Both the position numbers and the translations under genes were made by a program. Below, one piece after another: positions 59,161 through 64,000 of a stretch of 64,000 bases of DNA; within the stretch, counting starts at the first letter, position 1, and every line of letters starts with the position of its first letter. The notes beneath the pieces are model-generated. The model was not told the DNA's origin. It was given only the letters and a program-made list of their open reading frames with translations, and searched no databases. The DNA is from Chryseobacterium soldanellicola (GTDB lineage Bacteria; Bacteroidota; Bacteroidia; Flavobacteriales; Weeksellaceae): the NCBI RefSeq assembly GCF_900100115.1, contig NZ_FNKL01000004.1, positions 682,001-746,000 of the forward strand, in the 5' to 3' direction.

Positions 59161-59874
59161 ATGAACAAGTTATTTCTAGGACTGGCAATAGTCACTGGCT
59201 CATTAGTATTTGCTCAGGAAACTGCAGTTTCTGCTAATCCCGTACATTTATCAAAAGAATCGGTAAGATTTGGTATCAAAGGTGGTGTAAATGCAGCTTC
59301 TTTTGACGGCCAGCAATTAAGTGTCAAAAATCAGAAAATAGGATTCAATGCAGGTGCTTTTGTTAATATTCCGCTTTCTCAAAAATTTGCAGTTCAGCCC
59401 GAGGTTTTATATAACCAGCTGGGAGCAAGAAGCGTGGCTTCGGTTTCTGAGATGACATCAGGAAATACAACAGTAAAAATGGAAAAAGAAAACCAGGCTT
59501 ATCTTAATTATATCTCTGTACCGCTGATGGTTCAAATGAAGCCTGCCGATAATTTTTATATTGAGGCCGGCCCTGAATTCAGCTATTTCCTAAATGGGAA
59601 AACAAAAGGCGAATCAAAAACGACAACAACTGTGGGGAATAATACAACCATTAAAAATGAGTCATTTTCTGAAAGTATAGACAAAAATGATGTAAAGAAA
59701 TTCAATATCGGATTAGGACTTGGTTTAGGATATTATTTTACACCTAATTTAGGAATCAATGCGAGATATGTAAACAGCTTAACGCATGTTGCCAATAATT
59801 CCGGTGTTCCTGAGCAGGATAAAGATAAAACGACCAACAGAGTTTTCCAACTGGGATTAAACTATAAGTTTTAA
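59161..59874 (+). CDS. Outer-membrane beta-barrel protein (paralogue 3)
   Basis: A 237-residue barrel with signal 1-18 (VFAQ). Conserved strands RFGIKGGVNAASF, GFNAGAFVNIPLSQKFAVQPEVLYNQLG, LNYISVPLMVQMKPADNFYIEAGPEFSY and GLGLGYYFTPNLGINARYVNSLTHV, with the terminal strand NRVFQLGLNYKF. It has the longest loops of the three (Thr/Asn-rich loop at about 150-175). Bidirectional terminator after it. Confidence 0.88.
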   Translation: MNKLFLGLAIVTGSLVFAQETAVSANPVHLSKESVRFGIKGGVNAASFDGQQLSVKNQKIGFNAGAFVNIPLSQKFAVQPEVLYNQLGARSVASVSEMTSGNTTVKMEKENQAYLNYISVPLMVQMKPADNFYIEAGPEFSYFLNGKTKGESKTTTTVGNNTTIKNESFSESIDKNDVKKFNIGLGLGLGYYFTPNLGINARYVNSLTHVANNSGVPEQDKDKTTNRVFQLGLNYKF

Positions 59875-59899
59875 TATAACTACCCAATTTTAACCTTAC

Positions 59900-59936
59900 T
59901 AAAAAAGGTCAGACTTTGTAAGCCTGACCTTTTGTT
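59900..59936. terminator. Bidirectional terminator between barrel 3 and purF
   Basis: AAAGGTCAG (59904-59912) pairs with CTGACCTTT (59924-59932), A-rich before and T-rich after, between convergent genes. Confidence 0.85.
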
Positions 59937-59954
59937 TTTATGTGATATTTAAAA

Positions 59955-61454
59955 TTAATTAAATAATTCCACTTCTTCCCCTTTTTCTACGGGATATTGC
60001 TCTGTGAAGCATCCGAAGCAATGGTTTGAAGATCCTAAAATCTCTTTTAAATTATCTGTACTTAAAAATTCTAAAGAATCAACTCCTAAATAATTTCTAA
60101 GCTCTTCAGTCGTCATATTTGCAGAGATCAAATCGTCTTTTGAAGGGGTATCGATTCCCAGATAGCAAGGCGCAATAATAGGTGGAGAGACACTTCTGAA
60201 GTGAATTTCCTTAACACCTGCATCTTTTAATATCTTTACCAATCTTTTAGACGTCGTTCCACGTACGATAGAATCGTCGATAATTACGACTCTTTTGCCT
60301 TTGATCTCAGAGATAATAGGGTTTAATTTAAGGTTCACTACCCTTTCTCTCATTTCCTGAGTCGGCACGATGAAACTTCTTCCGATATATCTGTTTTTAA
60401 TCAAAACCGGTCGGAAAGGTATTCCTGAAGCCTTAGAAAAACCAATTGCAGCCGGAACTCCCGAATCCGGAACTCCAATCACAACATCGGCATCTACAGG
60501 AGCCTGCTCCCAGATTTTTTCTCCTGATTTTTCTCTGATTTCGTAAACGTTGATGTTTTCTAATGTGGAATCGGGTCTTGCAAAATAAATATATTCAAAG
60601 GAACAGATTCTTTGTTTTCCTTTTTCCTCATTCATCATATAAGAATGAAGTTTTCCGGGTTCGTTTTCATTGGTATAAATGATTTCTCCCGGTAAAATAT
60701 CTCTTACGTATTGAGCACCCACAGCATCTAAAGCCACAGATTCAGAAGCTACAACGTAAGATTTTTCATCGATTGCTCCCAAAACCAAAGGCCTGATCCC
60801 GTTAAAATCTCTGAAAGCAAAAAATTTATTTCTTGTCATTCCGACAACAGAATAGGCACCTTCGATTTTCTCCATTGTTGCTTTAATAGCGCCACGAAGT
60901 CCCAGGTCAAGATTTTTTTGGATTAATCTTAAAATAACCTCAGAATCGGAAGTCGCCCTGAAAACTACGCCTTCAGCTTCCAATTCATTTTTCAGTTCTC
61001 TCGCATTGGTCAAATTCCCATTGTGAGCAATAGAAAGTATAATCTGGTCGTATTCGTTTTTCGCGAAAAATGGCTGAAAATTATATTTCTTTTTGTCTCC
61101 TGCAGTCGTGTAACGGGTGTGCCCGATTGCAGAATTTCCCATAAAAGCTTCAGGATCCTGGATCTCTTTATAAACATCCAAAACCAACCCTTCATCTTTC
61201 ATATTGGTGATTTTTCCGTCTTTAAGAACAGAAATACCACAAGCTTCCTGACCTCTGTGCTGTAGCGCAAAAAGCCCGAACTGTGAAAGAGAAAACGTAT
61301 CCAAATCATTGTCTGAATACATTCCGAAGATACCGCACTCCTCATTCGGAGCATCAAGCCTTTCTTCTTCCTGCGTTCTGAAAAGATTTCTTCCGTAGGT
61401 CTGGTTTTCAAATTGTTTTAAATATTCACTTTTATGAATGTCTAAACTTTTCAT
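59955..61454 (-). CDS. purF: Amidophosphoribosyltransferase
   Basis: A 499-residue enzyme making phosphoribosylamine from PRPP and glutamine, the first step of purine synthesis. Cys40 in EECGIFGMY is the glutaminase nucleophile, so a 39-residue propeptide would be removed or the start lies further in. QHRGQEACGI, the PRPP loop VVIIDDSIVRGTTS and cysteines resembling the B. subtilis Fe-S set (RICSFEYIYF, PCYLGIDTP, HCFGCF) are present. It follows purC in the same direction with a small inserted element between. Confidence 0.93.
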   Translation of the reverse strand: MKSLDIHKSEYLKQFENQTYGRNLFRTQEEERLDAPNEECGIFGMYSDNDLDTFSLSQFGLFALQHRGQEACGISVLKDGKITNMKDEGLVLDVYKEIQDPEAFMGNSAIGHTRYTTAGDKKKYNFQPFFAKNEYDQIILSIAHNGNLTNARELKNELEAEGVVFRATSDSEVILRLIQKNLDLGLRGAIKATMEKIEGAYSVVGMTRNKFFAFRDFNGIRPLVLGAIDEKSYVVASESVALDAVGAQYVRDILPGEIIYTNENEPGKLHSYMMNEEKGKQRICSFEYIYFARPDSTLENINVYEIREKSGEKIWEQAPVDADVVIGVPDSGVPAAIGFSKASGIPFRPVLIKNRYIGRSFIVPTQEMRERVVNLKLNPIISEIKGKRVVIIDDSIVRGTTSKRLVKILKDAGVKEIHFRSVSPPIIAPCYLGIDTPSKDDLISANMTTEELRNYLGVDSLEFLSTDNLKEILGSSNHCFGCFTEQYPVEKGEEVELFN

Positions 61455-61470
61455 TTCTATTTTTTCTAAA

Positions 61471-61902
61471 TTAGAAGTTAGATATTAGATGTTAGAAATT
61501 AGTCTAAGTTAACTTCAATTATAATTTTAAACTTGTCTTTAATGAATAAATCATTTTCTGTATCTCAGCTAAAAGTGATTTTAAAGGAACTATTTTAGTT
61601 TCAGAAATAAAATTTAAATCAATTAATAATTGTAATTGAGTTTGCAATTCATAAGTTGATCCAAACGCAATACCAAGAATTGATAAAATTCATTCTTATT
61701 ATTTCTTCCTGCTCCTTCTGCAATATTTGAAGGTATTGAAATAGCACATCTTCTAATTTGAGACAATAAACCAAATTTTTCTTCACTTGGTAATTCTGCA
61801 GTGGCCAAATAAACTTCTTTTACCAAAGCCATTGATTTTTTCCAAACTATAAGATCTTCTATGCGGTGCGATTTCATCTAACCTCTAATATCTAACTTCT
61901 AA
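61471..61902 (-). mobile_element. IVS-like element with 25-bp inverted-repeat ends
   Basis: The left end TTAGAAGTTAGATATTAGAT (61471-61495, 25 bp) is complementary at 24 of 25 positions to the right end at 61878-61902. The arms enclose exactly one gene, a four-helix-bundle protein of the type encoded in 23S rRNA intervening sequences, whose start codon touches the right arm. It separates purC from purF. That it is mobile is inferred from this layout. Confidence 0.6.
61519..61877 (-). pseudogene. Four-helix-bundle (S23/IVS protein) gene, frameshifted
   Basis: The frame from 61877 encodes MKSHRIEDLIVWKKSMALVKEVYL, QIRRCAISIPSNIAEGAGR and NEFYQFL, the S23/four-helix-bundle signature. After FYQFL it slips and stops at 61623 after 84 residues. 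If one G is restored at about 61673 (TTGG to TTGGG) the next frame gives GIAFGSTYELQTQLQLLIDL and continues to a stop at 61519, a full 119-residue protein of normal length. So the gene is broken by a single-base deletion. The family has the same fold as Avd of diversity-generating retroelements. Confidence 0.8.
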
Positions 61903-61913
61903 CTTCTAAAAAT

Positions 61914-62636
61914 TTACTTACCAAGTAAATTTTTCAATCTATTGTAAATCTCAACATACGCTTCAGTAACTTCTCCTAAGTCTCTTCTGAATCTGTCTTT
62001 ATCTAATTTCTTCATTGTATCCTTGTCCCAAAGTCTGCAAGTGTCAGGAGAAATTTCGTCTGCCAGGATGATTTCACCATCTGAAGTTTTACCTAATTCA
62101 ATTTTGAAATCAACTAAAATAATGTTCATTTTATCAAAAAGATCAATTAAGATTTCGTTGATATCAGAAGTTAGCTCGTACATTTCATCAAGCTCTTCAT
62201 AGGTTGCAGCACCCAAGAAAACAGCGTGGTGATCGTTGATCAACGGATCTCCCAACTCGTCTTTTTTATAGCAGATATCGAAGATGGTAACCGGAGATTT
62301 AATTCCTTCTTCAACGCCTAATCTTTGCGCCATGCTTCCTGCGGAATAATTTCTTACAACCATTTCCAAAGGAATGATGGATACTTTTCTTACCAATTGC
62401 TCTCTTTCGTTCAATTGTTTAATGAAATGAGTCTTAATCCCTTTTTCATTTAAATATTCAAAAATAAGAGTTGTAATGGCGTTGTTCATTTCACCTTTCA
62501 AATCAACAGATCCTCTTTTCTGAGCATTAAATGCTGTAGCATCGTCTTTGAAACGTACCACTACCTCATCAGGATTATCAGTTGCAAATACTTGTTTTGC
62601 CTTACCTTCGTACAACATTTCTTTCTTTTGACTCAT
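61914..62636 (-). CDS. purC: SAICAR synthase
   Basis: A 240-residue phosphoribosylaminoimidazole-succinocarboxamide synthase. Typical motifs: LYEGKAKQVF with the ATP loop at 7-16, FKDDATAFNAQKRG at about 29-42, RNYSAGSMAQRLG at about 107-119, and LVDFKIELGKTSDGEIILADEISPDTCRLWD. It heads the purine pair purC-purF, interrupted by the IVS-like element. Confidence 0.95.
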   Translation of the reverse strand: MSQKKEMLYEGKAKQVFATDNPDEVVVRFKDDATAFNAQKRGSVDLKGEMNNAITTLIFEYLNEKGIKTHFIKQLNEREQLVRKVSIIPLEMVVRNYSAGSMAQRLGVEEGIKSPVTIFDICYKKDELGDPLINDHHAVFLGAATYEELDEMYELTSDINEILIDLFDKMNIILVDFKIELGKTSDGEIILADEISPDTCRLWDKDTMKKLDKDRFRRDLGEVTEAYVEIYNRLKNLLGK

Positions 62637-62714
62637 AATTTTTACTTTTTTTTGTTAAGGAATTCGCGAATCTTCGATTTCCATTTTCTAAATGTCTTAT
62701 TAGATTTATATTAT

Positions 62715-63410
62715 TTACTTAATTAAAATTCCTGTTAAAACAGCCATTCCAAAGCTCAGAAGTGTACCGATCAATACATATTCTGTCAGTTTTCTTTGTT
62801 TTGCCTGTGCAAGATCGCTGAATCTGAAAACAGATTTTGCAGCCACCATAAATCCTACGCCTTCCCAGTGATTTACCAAAATAAAGGTGAAAACCAGTAA
62901 ACGTTCTAAAATCCCAATATATTTTCCGGCACTTGATAAAGACTCGGTTTGTATATTGCTCTGCATCTCCGGAACGGGTGTCCACGAAGACAATAATATT
63001 TTGATAAAAATCGAAGCAGGTGTCGTTAAAAACAATGCTGCCATTATGATTTTTAAGGTATTCTGATCTTTTAAAAACTCAAAATTAAATTCATTACAAT
63101 AAAAAGAAAATCCCGCAATTACTGAAATATGAAGAGCCTGATCAATAAAAAACCAGTTTTTTTTGTTCTTAACCGTTTGAAAAGTCAACTTGCACGCATC
63201 AATAATAAAATGTGAAATTCCTACCAAAACCGCCATCCACCAAAGCTGAAGATCCCAAAGGAAAATAAAACTTAAAACCGTGTGAATCAGAACGTGAAGA
63301 TACAAATACTTGCTCTTTAATTTTTTGCTTTCTTTCTCTGCAACCCAAGAATTTGGCTGGAGAATAAAGTCTCCAAGTAAATGTGCCAATATGAGTTGAG
63401 TAAAAATCAT
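62715..63410 (-). CDS. DUF3307 membrane protein
   Basis: A 231-residue membrane protein with about six hydrophobic segments. The N-terminus LILAHLLGDFILQPNSWVAEK and HVLIHTVLSF, GISHFIIDACKL, and FFIDQALHI match DUF3307, whose histidines and acids in membrane segments hint at a metal site. The function is unknown. It starts 2 bp after the SatD gene ends; the satD-DUF3307 pair recurs in many bacteria. Confidence 0.88.
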   Translation of the reverse strand: MIFTQLILAHLLGDFILQPNSWVAEKESKKLKSKYLYLHVLIHTVLSFIFLWDLQLWWMAVLVGISHFIIDACKLTFQTVKNKKNWFFIDQALHISVIAGFSFYCNEFNFEFLKDQNTLKIIMAALFLTTPASIFIKILLSSWTPVPEMQSNIQTESLSSAGKYIGILERLLVFTFILVNHWEGVGFMVAAKSVFRFSDLAQAKQRKLTEYVLIGTLLSFGMAVLTGILIK

Positions 63411-63412
63411 GC

Positions 63413-64000
63413 TTACAGTTCTGAAATTTTCTTTTTAAAATATTGATTGGTTTCCACGATAAGCTCGTAGTTTGCCCGTTTAAGTCGCTGACTTATTGAT
63501 GATTGTGAAATTGTGAATTTTTTAGCTAAATCTTCCTGCGTAATCTCTTTATTCATGATCATTTCGTGAATAATCTCGGAAGTTGCCATCGTCCAGTTGT
63601 CAAAATCTTTGGAAGACCATTTCAAAAGGATGTTCAAATCTCTGTCGACCGAATCGTTTGAGGTTTTGATAGAAACGGTATGGCCGTCACTTTTTAAATC
63701 ATTCAGTAATCTTCCGGAATATACATAGGCTGTTCCGTTGGATTCTGTGATTTTTTCAGATGAAAAATTTTCCTCACCAATACCAATGGCAATTCTTACA
63801 TCTAAATTTTCCTGACTTTTTATAAGTGATTTTATGGCTAGAAAACGCCAGAATACGTCATCGATATTACATTTAAACTGAAATTCATCGCCTCTGTAGA
63901 TTTCCCATGTTAAGGGTGCGCTTCCCCAATTTTCGAGAAGATTTTTAAGCTTGGTGATCCAAACTTCTGTTTCCGCGTGTTGTGAATTTATAATATCTCC
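63413..64000 (-). CDS. SatD family protein, partial (5' end outside)
   Basis: The reading frame is open from the right edge to the stop at 63413 (about 195 residues). It starts GDIINSQHAETEVWITKL, only a few residues short of the SatD N-terminus, and goes on through WEIYRGDEFQFKC, RIAIGIGE and SGRLLNDLK to a C-terminal winged-helix-like part QEDLAKKFTISQSSISQRL. SatD is linked to phage or acid tolerance in streptococci; the biochemical role is unclear. Only the N-terminal stub is missing. Confidence 0.8.
   Translation of the reverse strand, partial: GDIINSQHAETEVWITKLKNLLENWGSAPLTWEIYRGDEFQFKCNIDDVFWRFLAIKSLIKSQENLDVRIAIGIGEENFSSEKITESNGTAYVYSGRLLNDLKSDGHTVSIKTSNDSVDRDLNILLKWSSKDFDNWTMATSEIIHEMIMNKEITQEDLAKKFTISQSSISQRLKRANYELIVETNQYFKKKISEL

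Noticed and set aside
61455..61913. The purC-purF gap as a diversity-generating retroelement remnant
   Set aside because: The four-helix-bundle protein shares the Avd fold, but there is no reverse transcriptase, template or variable repeat.
1..64000. CRISPR arrays, tRNA or rRNA genes, prophage or transposase genes
   Set aside because: No regularly spaced direct repeats, cloverleaf sequences, rRNA-like segments or phage/IS proteins were seen on either strand.

Overview
The window looks like chromosome of a flavobacterium of the Weeksellaceae type, most likely Chryseobacterium or a close relative. The DNA is AT-rich. Many genes are preceded by a TAnnTTTG -7 box and an A-rich leader rather than a Shine-Dalgarno sequence. 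The primary sigma factor is the short Bacteroidetes type without region 1.1. TssN, YtxJ and bacillithiol-transferase genes, PorT-like outer-membrane barrels and DUF6766 fit the same group. The genus call is inference. I see no rRNA, tRNA, CRISPR array, prophage or IS transposase.

Layout. 1-5100: an AsmA fragment, a Crp/Fnr regulator, a cytoplasmic alpha-amylase and a stress group (DUF2383, KGG-motif protein, YciE/F). 5600-8140: an ArsR-led operon (SRPBCC, YdeI-like, DoxX-like, DUF4256) with two operator-like sites over its promoter. 8180-13100: a TIM-barrel lipoprotein, a small lipoprotein, two PLP enzymes and a DtxR/MntR regulator. 13200-16300: three type VI secretion baseplate/membrane genes (tssG, tssN, tssK) standing alone. 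16600-20000: S1/P1 nuclease, a repeat-rich gap, rpoD and an AraC regulator. 20000-26300: a biotin operon (bioF, bioD, bioB, bioA) led by a ferritin-like diiron protein and facing a divergent MocR regulator. 26370-32130: the ligase-associated DNA repair cassette of exonuclease, ligase, helicase and phosphoesterase. 32300-39740: a TRIC-like channel, a metallohydrolase, small regulators, a CAT-family acetyltransferase, a TetR-controlled membrane operon and a general stress flavoprotein. 39838-47648: an eight-gene stress operon transcribed leftward from katE to a DUF6766 protein, including a 42-residue lipoprotein. 47860-52340: two tandem Crp/Fnr paralogues, a small lipoprotein, and a tightly overlapping operon with a third type of Crp/Fnr protein, YtxJ and two DinB-fold proteins. 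52600-57000: DEAD-box helicase, pncA, an RluB-type pseudouridine synthase and aroB. 57200-59880: three tandem outer-membrane barrel paralogues, each behind a sigma-54-like promoter. 59950-64000: purC and purF split by a small element with inverted-repeat ends carrying a frameshifted four-helix-bundle gene, then DUF3307 and SatD.

How parts may work together. Two separated groups of stress genes (near 1-5 kb and 39-50 kb) each carry Crp/Fnr paralogues and near-palindromic TATGAT-N4-ATCATA sites, suggesting one regulon. The biotin operon has an unexplained diiron protein in first position and no pimeloyl-synthesis gene in view; this is the best candidate for new chemistry. The sigma-54-like promoters and the purC/purF insertion are the other main leads.
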